This document shows positions 11,706 to 24,575 of a stretch of DNA of 64,000 nucleotides, one piece after another. The DNA is from Lycium barbarum (Eukaryota > Streptophyta > Magnoliopsida > Solanales > Solanaceae): assembly GCF_019175385.1 (NCBI RefSeq), contig NC_083337.1, forward strand, positions 49,018,938 through 49,082,937. The letters run 5' to 3'. The notes beneath the pieces are model-generated. The model did no database searches. It saw only the letters and a program-made list of their open reading frames with translations, and had not been told where the DNA came from. The translations under genes and the position numbers were made by a program. Position 1 is the stretch's first letter. Every line of letters starts with the position of its first letter.

Positions 11706-14262
11706 TGTCACGACCCAACCAGAGGGCCGCGACGGGGACCCGGTGCTATCCCACCCGGGCACCCCTTATCATACATTTACATTTATATCTAGGTGAGCGA
11801 CATACTAAATCATACATTTTTATTTGTCAATCATACTAGTCCCATTGGACAACAATACCTTTAAATCATCATTGACATCTATGCCCATATCAATGTACAT
11901 AAGCCGACGAGGCTAACAAAATGAAATCCAAAATATAGGCCGACAAGGCCAAACACATCTAAGCATATACACATGTCTACGAGCCTCTAGGAAGAGTGTG
12001 TCATATCATATAGGCAGGAAAGGACCCCGCTATGCCCATAATTATGTACACAAAATAATCTATACCAAAAAGCTATAGCTTCGAATAAAATAGAGCTCCG
12101 ATATGTAGACCCTGAGAAATATAGCTATGGGCTAAGTCTGTCTCCCTAGGCACCTGTGGGCGTGACGCAGCGTCCACAAAAAAAAGGACGTCAGTTCGAA
12201 GAATGTACTGAGTATGTAAAGCATGATCAATATCAATATAGAAGCATAATAAGCAACATGAGAAATAGCATAAGATGGGAGATAGCAGTATCAACGTCAT
12301 AAGAACTTACTTGCCTTTCATAGGGACTTTCCATTTCTAGCGCGTATTCGTGTACATATATCTATATCTGTATCTTTACTCATATCCGTACTCATTTACA
12401 TTTCGTATCCATGCCCGTATCCGTATACATATCCTCATTCACATTCATATCATATGCATATTCTTATTCGTATTCGTATTATATCCGTATTCATACTCAT
12501 ATCTATATCATATACATATCCATAGCATATACATAACATTTACATAGCATGCCCGACCACGAAGGTTCGGTGTTTCACGTACCCGACCATGGCTAGGCTC
12601 GGTTATCATACATACTTGGCCAACCAAGGCTCAAGGTTACACATACCTGGCCCTACCAAAGCTTCAGGATTATCCGTACCATCTGCAGAGGTGTGCGCGC
12701 TTTACATCAATATATACATATTCTACCTAGCCTTATAAGCTCGGGGTTCCATAATAGTTATACATAGATACATATACATAATAGCTAATAAGCATCTTTA
12801 CTATTATCATTACTATCATTATCGTCATCATTATCGTCATTGCTATTATCGTCGTTATCGTATCGTTATCACTATCATCGTCGTTCATTACATCTATCCT
12901 TATAGGATTACTCGTCATACGAGGAACTTAGTAAAATCGTAACATATCGAGAATCATAAGCTTAATAGCTTTTGAAGATAGAGTCAATTGGAGGACATCA
13001 TAGACTTATAAAAGATTTAGAAGATTGGCCAAAGAACCATGCCTTATGAAAGAAGGGTTAGCCTTACATACCTTTCCGTTCAACTATTCTACCACTTTCA
13101 CGTTCTCCTTCAACGCTCACATTTCTACCTTCATTAAAGTTATACTATCATTAAAAATCGATAGCTAGCATATACGACTAAAGCTAGAGAAAATTGGACA
13201 GCATCTCCTTTATTTATACAGCATTCCTCCATATCGTATATCAATTCCCAAACGTCAATAATACATTCACAATATCGTAACAATAGCCTTTATTCATCCA
13301 CATTATCTATATTTCTCAATTCACTTCCAATCACCCATATCCATGGTGATAACACACGACTATATTCATTTATATACATTGCCTATCCCATGTTCTTAAC
13401 ATCATTTATAACATATTAATATCACAACACATCAAGAATTACAACTCAATCCAAGCTATTACTCAAAATGGCACTATTTCGCATTCATGACCCATTTTTC
13501 TATATCCTTCTACAATCAGAGTGTCTCAACCTTCAAATACCTTAAAAAACATGGAAAAAACATAAATCTTACCTTAGATGTTGTAGGAACAAGCTTTGGG
13601 TGGAAATACATCACTTGAGCCAAAACCCTAGTTCATCTCCAATGAGATTTCTTGACTTGGATGATCTTTAATGGGTTTCTCACACTTGATTCAGTTAGTT
13701 TATATTGTTGATCACTAATACCTCTTGAATTCTTGTGAAATAAATGTAGAGAGATGTTTTAGAGAGAAGGGGTGTGATATGGAAATGAAATGAAATGAAA
13801 CTTAGATCCCTTATTTAATGAACCAATCTGTCCCCGACCAGATATACAGACCAACATACGGTCCGTACATTTTATACGGGCCGTATGTTTGGTCTAGTGA
13901 AGTGAGTCATCCTGGGCTGATTATACGGTCCAACATACGGACCGTATATTTTATACGGCCATTATGTTTGGCCGTATAATCCTAGTGTTCCGAAGTTCGT
14001 TTTCGTCGACTCGTTTGATCTCCAATCCTTATGGAACCTTCTTAGCACTTGTTGACCACCTCATTGACAATCTAAGGGACGTTATAACTCTTCTCCAAAG
14101 CACCACTAAATCCTCGTTAACTTGTTACTCGTAATTGATTTTCGATACCTATCGTAAGCCTCGCTTTCTCTTGGCAAACTTTCTTCCCCTATCTCGAACA
14201 TCTTCGTGCTCTTCGTTAGTCTATTCACTGTGCATCAACGAAAAATTTTCCGAGGTGTAACA
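11706..14262 (-). repeat. Element E 3' LTR
   Basis: 2557 bp, TGTCACGACCC to GAGGTGTAACA on the plus strand. It has simple-sequence-rich stretches (CATATCC-like at 12345-12540, ATTATCGTCAT-like at 12800-12900), the conserved double hairpin (minus) at about 12170-12220, a TATA-like element near 13815, and the donor-like CTAAG/GTAAGATTT near 13570. Palindromes of the type TACGGNCCGTA occur at 13855-13975. Small ORFs here are shadows. Confidence 0.9.
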
Positions 14263-14312
14263 TTCTCCCCCCCCCCCCCCCCTCCCCTTAAGAACATTCG
14301 TCCTTGAATGTT
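14263..14312 (-). other. Polypurine tract and 3' hairpin, element E
   Basis: A C-run of about 18 followed by TCCCC (purines on the coding strand), then AACATTCG-TCCT-TGAATGTT at 14293-14312, the inverted repeat found next to the polypurine tract of every element here. Confidence 0.85.
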
Positions 14313-14509
14313 AAGTCCTCGGGGATTCTATAAAAATTTCGCCAAAGTTTCCCCTATAATATGGCACTACCATCCTGTCACAACAACCCATAATAACAAT
14401 GCCTCATAGGGCCACAACATAATTTCAATAGAATTTGGCCACACACGACCCAAAAGCATAAAAGGCAAACATACATACCTTATGATCTTGATATCTCATC
14501 TTGGATTTC

Positions 14510-15679
14510 TTCTAAGGGCTGAAATAATTGCTGGTACTTGGATCGCATGATTTCTTCCACTTCCCACGTCATTTCTTCTCGTTTACTGCTTCTCCATAAA
14601 CCTTAACTGAGGCCACCTCTTTGTTTCTAAGCCTCCGTACTTGCCTATGTAGTATGGCAATGAGTACCTCTTCATAAGTCAGTTGTTCCGTCACTTGAAC
14701 ATCATTTACTGGCACGATCCTTGTAGGATCTCCAACATATTTATGAAGCATCGGGACATGGAAAACTGGGTGAACTGACTCCAAATCAGGAGGTCGATCT
14801 AACTCAAAGGCCACTTTGCCTATTTTGCATACAATCTCATAAGGCCCAATGTACCGGGGACTAAGCTTCCCCTTTTTGCCAAATCTCATTACACCCTTCA
14901 TTGGTGATACTTTCAAGAATACCCAATCTTTCACTTGGAACTCTAAGTCCCTTCAACAATTATCCGCATAGGACTTTTGACGACTTTGAGCTGCTAATAA
15001 CCGATCTTGTATGAGCTTGACTTTCTCTATGGCTTGCTGGACCAAGTCTGGCCCTATCAATTTAGTCTCTCCTGCCTCAAACTACCCAATTGGGGATCAA
15101 CACTTTCACCTATATAAAGCCTCATACGATGCCATTTGAATTCTAGAATGATAACTATTGTTATAAGCAAATTCAATGAGTGGCAAGTGATCATCCCAAT
15201 TACCTCCAAAATCTATCATACATGCCCGAACATATCTTCAAGAGTTTGAATGGTGCGTTCAGCTTGTCCGTCGGTCTGCGGATGAAATGCCATGCTAAGG
15301 CTCACTTGGGTCCCTAAACCCTCTTGGAAGGACTTCCAAAAATTAGCTGTAAACTAAGTCCCTCTATCTGAGATAATAGATGCTGGGACACCATGGAGTC
15401 GCACTATCTCTCTAACATAAAGCTTTGCATAATCTTCCGCCACATATGTCGTTCTGACTGGTAAGAAATGAGTTGCATTCGTGAGTCTATCCATAATCAC
15501 CCATATAGAATCATACTTACGTTTAGAACGGGATAAGCCTGTAATGAAATCCATGTTAATTACTTCCCACTTCCAAGTTGGAATTTATATGGCTTGTGGC
15601 AATCCGCCCGGCTTTTGGTGCTCGATTTTTACTTGTTGACAGTTGGGACATTGAGCTACTAATTCCGCTATATATTTCT
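14510..15679 (-). pseudogene. Element E integrase and chromodomain, broken
   Basis: Pieces of the integrase core are readable: MDFITGL with the first catalytic Asp near 15550, IISDRGT with the second near 15360. An in-frame stop follows, and frame changes separate these from the GPY/F module (LSPRYIGPYEIV, 14820-14860) and VHPVFHVPML. The chromodomain is frameshifted at about 14590, and its last residues (EEMTWE) are in another frame. The product would join retrotransposon cDNA to chromatin and the chromodomain would guide insertion; here it cannot be made. Confidence 0.85.
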
Positions 15680-17941
15680 TCATCCCATCCACCAATATAT
15701 AGACTTAAGATCATGGTACATTTTCGTCGCTCCAAGGTGAACAGAATAACGGGAACAATGAGCTTCTCTCAATATTTGGTGGCGTAAACTTGCCACATCG
15801 GGGACACATAATCTGCCTTGGCATCGAAGAACTCCGTCTTCTGAAATCTCAAATGACTCCTCCTCCTTCTGAGGGAGTGTATCTTTGTAATGCATTAGCA
15901 TGGAATCTTCGTATTGTCGCTCTTTCACTTCCGCTACTAGCGACGAGACTGCTGAATTCTGAATGGTAGTTCCCCTGCTCCTTGAGTCCACAACTCGAAC
16001 TCCTAGGCTAGCTAACTGCTGGAGCTCACGAGCCATTTCTCTCTTCTCTGGTCGTACATCATACAAACATCCCATAGATCTACGACTAAGAGCATCAGCC
16101 ACAATATTTGCCTTTCCGGGGTGATATAGGATATCAACATCATAATCCTTTAGCAATTCCAACCATCGTCATTGTTGCAAATTCAACTCTTTCTGCTTGA
16201 AGATATATTGAAGACTCTTATGATCGGTATAAATATCCACATGGACACCATATAAATAATGTCTCCATATATTTAATGCATGAACCACTATAGCCAATTC
16301 TAGATCATGGGTTGGATAATTTTTCTCATGTTTCCGTAATTGCCTTGAAGCATACCCAATCACTTTGCCATGTTGCATTAACACATAGCCTAGCCCAACG
16401 CCTGAAGCATCACAATAAACAACATATCCTTCCAATCCTTCTGGAAGTGTCAGGACTGGGGCAGAAGTCAATCTATCTTTTAACTCTTGGAAACTACGTT
16501 CGCAAGCATCTGTCCATTGAAACTTTGCTGATTTCTGGGTCAACTTTGTGAGTGGAGCAGAAATAGAAGAAAAACCTTCAACAAATCTCCTGTAATAACC
16601 TGCTAAGCCCAGAAAGCTATGAACCTCCGTAGGAGTTGTGGGCCTTGGCAAAGTCTTCACGGCCTCAATCTTTTGGCTATCTACCCGAATACCATCGGCT
16701 GAAATGACGTGCCCCAGAAATGTCACTGAGTTCAACCAAAACTCACACTTAGAAAATTTTGCAAACAACCCTGGAGCTTAAAGAACTCTAAGGACAGTAC
16801 GCAAATGATCCGCATGTTCTGCCTCGGATCTAGAATACACTAAGATATTGTCGATGAATACGATCACAGATAGATCTAAGAATTGCCTGAACACGTTGTT
16901 CATCAAATCCATAAATACTGCCGGTGCATTAGTTAGCTCAAATGACATTACCCGGAACTCAAAATGACCATATCTTTTTCTGAAGGCTGTCTTAGGGATA
17001 TCTTTCTCCCTAACACTCACTTGATGATACCCGGACCTCAAATCGATCTTTGAAAACCATTTGGCACCTTGCAATTGATCAAATAAGTCATCAATCCTCG
17101 AAAGAGGATATTTGATCTTAAGCGTTACCTTATTCAATTGTCGATAGTCAATGCACATTCTCAAGGAGCCATCTTTCTTTCGGACAAACAATACGGGTGC
17201 TCCCCACGGGGATGAACTACGCCTAATAAAGCCTTTCTCAAGAAAGTTTTTCAATTGCTCCTTCAACTCTTGCAATTCTGCGGGTGCTATTCTATAAGGA
17301 GGAATAGATATAGGCTTAGTGTCTGGCAACACATCAATAGTAAAATCAATCTCCCACTCGGGAGGAAGGCCTGGAAGCTCTTCCGGGAACACATCCGGAA
17401 ATTCATTCACCACGGGAACTAACTGAAGAGTTGGCGATTCAGCTTCTACATCTTGAACCCGAACTAGACGATAAATACATCCCTTCGTGATCATTTTTCT
17501 TGCCTTTAGATAGGAAATAAACCTGCCTTTTGGTGACGCAGTATTCCCTTTCCATTCAAAAACTGGTTCTCCCGAAAATTGGAAACGAACCATTTTCATT
17601 CTACAATCAACATTGGCATAGAAAGAAGCCAACCAATCCATGCCCATAATAACATTATAGTCTACCATTTTTAACTCATGCAAGTCAATCATAGTACGAC
17701 GGTCACAAATCACGATTATGCAGTTTCTATATACTCGGCTAGCTATTACCCATTCACCAACGGGTGTAGACACTTCAAAAGGTTTGATCGACTCCGGTTC
17801 GACTCTAAATCGACCCGCAATATACGGAGTAACATATGACAATGTGGAGCCCGGATCAATCAAAGCATATACATCATGAGAAAATACCGATAATATACCT
17901 GTGACCACATCAGGAGAAGACTCAAGATCTTGGCGTCAAGC
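15680..17941 (-). pseudogene. Element E protease, reverse transcriptase, RNase H, broken
   Basis: Reading leftwards from 17908: protease motif [11 protein letters not shown] (17860), linker, reverse transcriptase with [13 protein letters not shown] (17150) and the active-site box [12 protein letters not shown] (16850), then RNase H with YCDASG (16420), TDHKSL and ALSRR (16085), and the start of integrase. Stops separate the blocks at about 16770 and 16165. The second Asp of the reverse transcriptase box is Asn (FIDN, where D and G have FIDD), which should abolish activity even without the stops. Confidence 0.88.
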
Positions 17942-19285
17942 CAAAGCATAAATACGGTGCTGACGACCGCTAGAACTGGGGACTCTCCCTTTTCCTCTAC
18001 CATGGATGACTGGCTCATGTGAACCTGGCCTCATAGGGCATACATATGCTCAAGATCCGGCTACCGACCCTGAAGGCTGGGTCTTGCCTCTACCATGAAC
18101 TGTGGGGCAATCACGCATAATATGGCCTGGTCGACCATATGAATAGCAAACCTCTGAACCCAATCGGCATGGACCCCAATGCAACTTCCCATACTGGGAA
18201 AATCATGGAACGTGTGACCTCGCCTGACCCGAATCACCTCTAAACTGACACCCCGAAAAGCTCTGACTCAGCCTGGAATAAGTGGACCTATCAAATCTCT
18301 GGCCTGAAAACTGTGGAGGCACACTAGTCATAGAATGGCCTGAATGCCTAGAAAGCTGTTGTCTGTGCCCGCCTCTAAACTCTCTCATCGAACCCGATGA
18401 TCTATCCCTCTTGTTATGTCCCCTATCATGCTCACGTTCACTTCTTTGTTGTTGTAGACTTTCTTCCCAATTCTTAGCATAGGCCTGAATGCGTGAAATA
18501 TCCATATTGTCCTAAAGGAATGCAGTTAAGCACCTATCCATCAAATGTGACCCTAGGCCTTTCACAAATCGGTGTACCCGGTCACCCATATCCGGTACCA
18601 TGGCTGAAGCATACCTGGCCAAAGAATTTAAGCGGAGACTATACTCTAAAGCACTCATGCTACCTTGCTTTAAATTCAAGAATTTATCGGCTCTAGCTCG
18701 CCGAACTTCTGGAGGCATATAATGTCGGAGGAAAGCATCAAAAAATTCTTGCCATACCGGGGGAGGTGTATTGGCTCCCCGTGAAGCCATCCAAACCGTA
18801 TACCAATGGATCGAGACATCTCTCAACCTATATGACGCTAACTCCACCGATTCGGTATCTGAAGCATGTATCAAATGAAGCGTCCTCAACATTCCATCAA
18901 TAAAATACTGAGGGTCCTCATCCGGCTTTGATCCAAAGAATTTCGGAGGGTTTAAGCTAATGAAATCACGGGCCCTTGCGCTAACAGCCCTATCACCTTG
19001 CCCTGCACTTTGCCGCCGAGTCTGAGCAGCAACCAATTGAGTAAGCAAATGAATGACCTCTTTTACTTCTTAGCCCGAAGCATCCTGTGGAGGAGCCGGA
19101 GGTGCTGGGGCTGGAGCTGAGGCTCCCTCACGCTTCTCAGAAATAGGCACTGTCTGGGAGGACTGAGATTGAGCCACATTCTGGGACTCACTTTCCTCTA
19201 CTATTGCTGGTGGTGCTCTTTCAGCACGCTTTTCTGCCGCTGTCTTGCCCTTTTGGGCTGCTGTAGTCTTTCTCTTTACAAGCAT
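17942..19285 (-). pseudogene. Element E gag, broken
   Basis: The start is taken at 19285 (MLVKRKTTAAQKG), aligned with the gag starts of D and G and preceded by TTTCAGAG. Blocks: a Lys/Ala/Pro-rich N-terminus to 19070, the retrotransposon gag domain (DFISLNPPKFFGSKPDEDP to LNLKQGSMSALEYS, 19048-18512), and an Arg/Gln/Ser-rich C-terminus to 18203, separated by stops. The zinc knuckle near 18130-18090 reads CYSYG...HIMRDC: its second Cys is Tyr. Confidence 0.85.
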
Positions 19286-19398
19286 CTCTGAAATACACAA
19301 TACACGATTAAGGAGAAGGAAGTTCTTATATCATAGCTCTATCGCACGATGTTATGAAGAAAGAAGGTCAATCATTCCTAAAATGCCCTCAACCTCTT

Positions 19399-19432
19399 GT
19401 TTATAAGTGTGGCGCGCAACACACTTATAACC
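19399..19432 (-). ncRNA. Leader hairpin of E with GCGCGC loop
   Basis: On the minus strand the arms GTTATAAGTGTG and CACACTTATAAC pair perfectly and enclose TTGCGCGC. GCGCGC (19412-19417) is self-complementary. Where D and F have G-U pairs in the stem, E has A-U pairs, which is compensatory. Candidate RNA dimerisation site. Confidence 0.75.
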
Positions 19433-19478
19433 AAGACTCTACTGGACACGACTCGTAGACACACCCTAGGACAGAACT

Positions 19479-19490
19479 ACTCTGATACCA
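19479..19490 (-). other. Primer-binding site, element E
   Basis: Minus strand TGGTATCAGAGT, one mismatch at the last base to initiator tRNA-Met complement, four bases from the LTR. Confidence 0.85.
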
Positions 19491-19494
19491 CTTT

Positions 19495-21942
19495 TGTCAC
19501 GACCCAACCGGAGGGCCACGACGGGTACCCGGTGCTATCCCACCCGGGCACCCCTTATCATACATTTAAATTTATATCTAGGTGAACCACATACCAAATC
19601 ATACATTTCTATTTGTCAATCATACTAGTCCCATTGGACAACAATACCTTTATATCATCATTGACATCTATGCCCATATCAATGTACATAAGCCGACGAG
19701 GCTAACAAAATGAAATAAAAAATATAGGCCGACAAGGCCAAACACATCTAACCATATACACATGTCTATGAGCCTCTAGGAAGAGCGTGTCATATCATAT
19801 AGGCGGGATAGGACCCCGCTATGCCCATAATTATGTACAAAAAAGAATCACTACCAAAATGCTATAGCTCCGACTGAAATGGAGCTCCGCTATGTAGTCC
19901 CTCAGAAATGTAGCTGTGGGCCAAGTCTATCTCCCTGGGGACCTGCGGGCATGACTCAGCGTCCATAAACAAAAGGAAGTTAGTACAAAGAATGTACTGA
20001 GTATGTAAAGCATGATCAATATCAATATAGAAGCATAATAAGCAACATGAGAAATAGCATAAGATGGGAGATAGTAGTATCAACGTCATAAGCACTTACT
20101 TGCCTTTCATAGGGACTTTCAATTTCTAGTGCGTATTTGTGTACATACATCCATATCCGTATCCGTATTCATATCCATACTCATTTACATTTCGTATCCA
20201 TACTCGTATCCGTATACATATCCTCATTCACATTCATATCATATGCATATTCTTATTCGTGTTCGTATCATATCCGTATTCATACTCATATCTATATCAT
20301 ATACATATCCATAACATATACATAACATTTACATAGGATGCCCGACTACGAAGGTTCGGTGTTTCACGTACCCGACCATGGCTAGGCTCGGTTATCATAC
20401 ATACTTAGACAACTAAGGCTCAAGGTTACACATACCTGGCCCTACCAAGGCTTAAGGGTTATCCGTACCATCTGCAGAGGTGTGCGCGCTTTACATCAAT
20501 ATATACATATTCTACCCGGCCTTATAAGCTCGGGGTTCCATAATAGTCATACATAGATACATATACATAATATCTCATAAGCATCTTTACTATTATCATC
20601 ACTATCATTATCGTCATCATTATCGTCATCGCTATTATCGTCGTTATCGTATCGTTATCACTATCGTTGTCGTTCATTACAGCTATCCTTATAGTATTAG
20701 TCGTCATACGAGAAACTTAGTACAATCGTAACATATCGAGAATCATAAGCTTAATAGCTTTTGAAGATAGAGTCATTTAGAGGACATCATAGACTTATAA
20801 AAGATTTAGAAGATTGGCCAAAGAACCATGCCTTATGAAAGAAGGGTTAGCCTTACATACCTTTCCGTTCAACTATTCTACAACTTGCACGTTCTCCTTC
20901 AACGCTCACGTTTCTACCTTCATTGAAGTTATACTATCATTAGAAATCGATAACTAGCATACACGACTAAATCTAGAGAAAATTGAACAGCATCTCCTTT
21001 ATTTATACAACATTCCTCCATATCGTATATCAACTCCCAAACGTCAATAATACATTCACAATATCATACCAATAGCCTTTATTCATCCACATTATCTATA
21101 TTTCTCAATTCACTTCTAATCACCCGTATCCATGGTCATAACACACGACTATATTCATTCATATACATTGCCTATCCCGTGTTCTTAACATAATTTATAA
21201 CATATTCATATCACAACACATCAAGAATTACAACTCAATCCAAGCTATTACTCAAAATGGCACTATTTCACATTCCTGGCCCATTTTTCTATATCCTTCT
21301 ACAATCCAAGTGTCTCAACCTTCAAATACCTTAAACAACATGGAAATACCATAAATCTTACCTTAGATGTTGTAGGAACAAGCTTTGGGTGGAAATACAT
21401 CACTTGAGCCAAAACTCTAGTTCCAATGAGATTTCTTGACTTGGATGATGTTTAATGGGTTTCTCACACTTGATTCAGTTAGTTTATATTGGTGATCACT
21501 AATACCTCTTGAATTCTTGTGAAATCAATGTAGAGAGATGTTTTAGAGAGAAGGGGTGTGATATGGAAATGAAATGAAATGAAACTTAGATCCCCTATTT
21601 AATGAACCAATATGTCCCCGACCAGATATACGGACCAACATACGGTCCGTACATTTTATACGGGCCGTATGTTTGGTCCAGTGAAGTGAGTCATTCTAGG
21701 CTGATTATATGGTCCAACATACGGACCATATATTTTATACGGCCAGTATGTTTGGCCGTATAATCCTAGTGTTCCGAAGTTCGTTTTCATCGACTCGTTT
21801 GATCTCCAATCCTTATGGAACCTTCTTAGCACTTGTTTACCACCTCATTAATAATCTAAGGAATGTTATAAATCTTCTCCAAAGCACCACTAAATCCTCA
21901 TTAATTTGTTACTCGTAATTCCTTTTCGATACCTATCGTATG
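19495..21942 (-). repeat. Element E 5' LTR, interrupted by D
   Basis: Homologous to 11706-14147 until ACCTATCGTA, where D begins. Minus-strand TATA-like ATTAAATA at 21596-21603 and donor-like CTAAG/GTAAGATTT at 21362/21361 are retained. GTATG (21938-21942) is the probable D target sequence; the second copy is outside the window. Confidence 0.88.
21620..21765 (-). promoter_or_regulatory. Palindrome cluster in the E LTR upstream region
   Basis: Repeated inverted repeats of the form ATACGGNCCGTAT sit just upstream (on the minus strand) of the TATA-like element. Candidate enhancer of the LTR promoter. Confidence 0.5.
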
Positions 21943-24365
21943 TGTTACACCTCGGAAAAAAATTTCCCGTTGGTACGCAAGTAAATGAACTAATGATGTG
22001 TGCGAGGAGTGCGAAAGTATAATGTTTCATGGGAAATGTATGAAAAGGGATGTGGATGATTAGAATGAAAAGTCGAGAAATGAGAAAAAAATTGAAAGTT
22101 GGCAAACACTGCCCAGTGGTCGTATATTGCAAAATACGGACCGTAAAGTGCAATACGGTCCGTAAACTGGCAGTCGTAAACTGCCATGCAAAAGCTTCAG
22201 CCTTCTGCCAGTGGTCGTAAAGTGCAAATACGGACCGTAAACTGGTATACGGTCCGTAAACTGCCAGGTCGTAAACTGGCATGCCAAACATCAACTTTCT
22301 GCCAGCCGAGGAAATGGTTAAAAACGACCTGGTGGACGGACCGTAAAGTGATTTACGGCCCGTAAACCATGGTCGTAAACCACCATGAAGGCAGCCCAGC
22401 TTCTAGTTCTTGAAATGGCTAAATACGCCCATGGAGGACGAGCAGTATAGTGGAATACGGTCCGTAAACCTCCATGGACAACCACTGTTCACCCAGCACA
22501 GATTTTCCAATTCATTAAATATGAGGATCAAGACTTATTTTATTTCATTACAACATTACACCACTTCTCTCTAGAACTTCTCTCTACATTTATTATATGA
22601 GTTTTCAAGGAGTATAAGCCATCAATAACATTAAGACAAGTGAATCAAGGATAAGGGAATCATCAAGGATCATCCAAGTCAAGAAATCCAAATGGAGAAA
22701 AACTAGGATTTTGTTCAAAGAAGAGTATTATCAACCAAAGCTTGTTCCTACAACTTCTAAGGTAAGATTCATGATTTTTACAAGATGTTTAAGGTATTGG
22801 AGAATTAAAATACATGGATTGTAGAAAATGTGGTCAACTAGGTCATGAATGATGAATAGTGACATTTTGAGAAATAGTTTGAATTGAGTTATGAATGTTG
22901 TTGTGTTGTGATATGAATGTGTTATAAATGGTATTAAGATCATGAACTAAACACTTTAGATGAATGGACGAAGATGGGTGTTATAATCATGAATATGGGT
23001 GAATTAGAGGCAAATTGAGGGATCTAGATAATATGGATAATGTGAATGACTAATGGCCATTATTATGATATTAATGAAGGTATAAACGCTAGCATTGGAA
23101 GGGAACGTGCAAGTGTAGAATAGTTCGACGGAAAGGTATGTAAGGCTAACCCTTCTTTCATAAGGCATGGTTCTTGGCCAAATTCCTAATTCCTCCATAT
23201 GAGTATGTTGTCTTCACATGGTTGACATTCCGAGCTCATAATCGCACGACCCTTGATATATACTATGATTATACTATGTTCCTCGTATGACGAGTAAGTC
23301 CATAATGTAGATGTAACGATAACGATGAGAATAGTAATGATAATGATATCAAAAAAATGATGCAAAAGGTGCCTACGGGCTATTATACTTATATGTGCCT
23401 ATGAAGGGCTATAATGAACCCCGAGCTTATAACGTCGGGTAGAATATATGTATATGAATATGTATGGAGTATGTATACGATTACGAAACGCGCGCACACG
23501 TCTGCAGATGGTACGGATAACCCTGAAGCCTTGGTAGGGCCAGGTAGAAATAACATTGAGCCTTGGTTGGCCAAGTACGTATGAAACACCGAACCTTATG
23601 GTCGGGTACGCTATGTATGTATATAAGTGTATGGCTATGTATATAATATGAATATGAATGTGATAAGACTAAGTATAAGAATACGAATAAGGACATGTAT
23701 ACGAATATGAGCACAAGTATGGTACGAGTATTATTATGGGATACGAACGACGATGTATGCAAGTAAGCGATATGATGATGATGATATTACTGTCTCCCCT
23801 CCTATGCTATCTTCATATGATATCTATTATGCGTCTATATTGATGTTGATCATGCTTTACATACTCAGTACATTATTCGTACTGACGTCCTTTTGTTTGT
23901 GGACGCTGCGTCATGCCCGCAGGCGCACAGGGAGACAGACTTGATCCATAGCTGCTTATTCAGAGATTGCATAGCAGAGCTCCATTTCTTTCGGAGCCGT
24001 AGCTTTGGGGTACTTATTCTTTTATGTATATAATTGTGGGCATAGCGGGGTCCTGTCCCGCTCATACGATATGTCATACTCTTAGAGGCTCGTAGTCATG
24101 TGTATATGGGTAGAGATGTTCGGCCATGCCGGCCCATGTTTTGTATATCTTTTGTTAGCCACGTCGGCCTTGTACTTATGGTGTGGCCTAGATGCCTATG
24201 ATATGTTAAATGATGATGGTCGTCTAATGGGATCAATATGATTAACGATAATAAAAGCACGAATTGACTTACGGTTCACCTAGATGTTATGTTAAGTACG
24301 ATAAGGGGGTGCTCGGGTGGGGTAGCACCGGGAGCTCGTCGCGGCCCCCTAGCCAGGTCGTGACA
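21943..24365 (+). repeat. Element D 5' LTR
   Basis: 2423 bp, TGTTACACCTCGG to GGTCGTGACA. U3 has a palindrome cluster, then a TATA-like ATTAAATATG at 22514, a pyrimidine-rich start region (CTTCTCTCTAGAACTTCTC), and donor-like CTAAG/GTAAGATT at 22761/22762. Further on are AAGGTATGTAAGGCTAACCC near 23133 and the double hairpin at 23866-23910, where stem 2 is CGTCC/GGACG. Confidence 0.92.
22128..22470 (+). promoter_or_regulatory. TACGGNCCGTA palindrome cluster, D promoter region
   Basis: At least six inverted repeats of the type TACGGACCGTA, TACGGTCCGTA or TACGGCCCGTA, plus half sites TCGTAAAC, end about 45 bp before the TATA-like ATTAAATATG. The same cluster is in the 3' LTR (29740-30085) and the solo LTR. 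Spacing and position suggest binding sites for a dimeric factor. Confidence 0.55.
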
Positions 24366-24369
24366 AAAG

Positions 24370-24381
24370 TGGTATCAGAGC
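24370..24381 (+). other. Primer-binding site, element D
   Basis: TGGTATCAGAGC, complementary to initiator tRNA-Met, four bases after the LTR. Confidence 0.9.
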
Positions 24382-24428
24382 AGTTCAGTCCTAGGATGTG
24401 TCTACGAGCCGTGTCTAGTAGAGTCTTG

Positions 24429-24461
24429 GTTATGGGTGTGTTGCGCGCCACACTTATAAAC
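24429..24461 (+). ncRNA. Leader hairpin of D with GCGCGC loop
   Basis: Arms GTTATGGGTGTG and CACACTTATAAAC, loop TTGCGCGC (GCGCGC at 24443-24448). Candidate dimerisation hairpin in the gag leader. Confidence 0.75.
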
Positions 24462-24575
24462 GAGAAGTTGCGGACATTTTAGGAATATATGACCTTCTTT
24501 CTTCATAAGAATCGTGCGATAGAGCTATGATGTAAGAAATTCTTGTTCCTAAATCGTGTGTTGTGTATTTCAGAG

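Larger units (their letters stand above)
11706..21942 (-). mobile_element. Element E: decayed Ty3/gypsy chromovirus (minus)
   Basis: 3' LTR at 11706-14262, polypurine tract (poly-C on the plus strand), decayed gag-pol, primer-binding site at 19479-19490, and 5' LTR from 19495, broken at 21942 by element D. The remainder of the 5' LTR lies beyond the nest and outside the window. Many stops and shifts, and LTRs visibly more diverged than those of D, make it the oldest member of the nest. Five T residues precede the left end. Confidence 0.9.

Noticed and set aside
12345..12540. Regular CATATCC/CGTATCC repeats as a CRISPR-like array or satellite
   Set aside because: No constant repeat with unique spacers; it is low-complexity LTR sequence present in both E LTRs (20140-20336).
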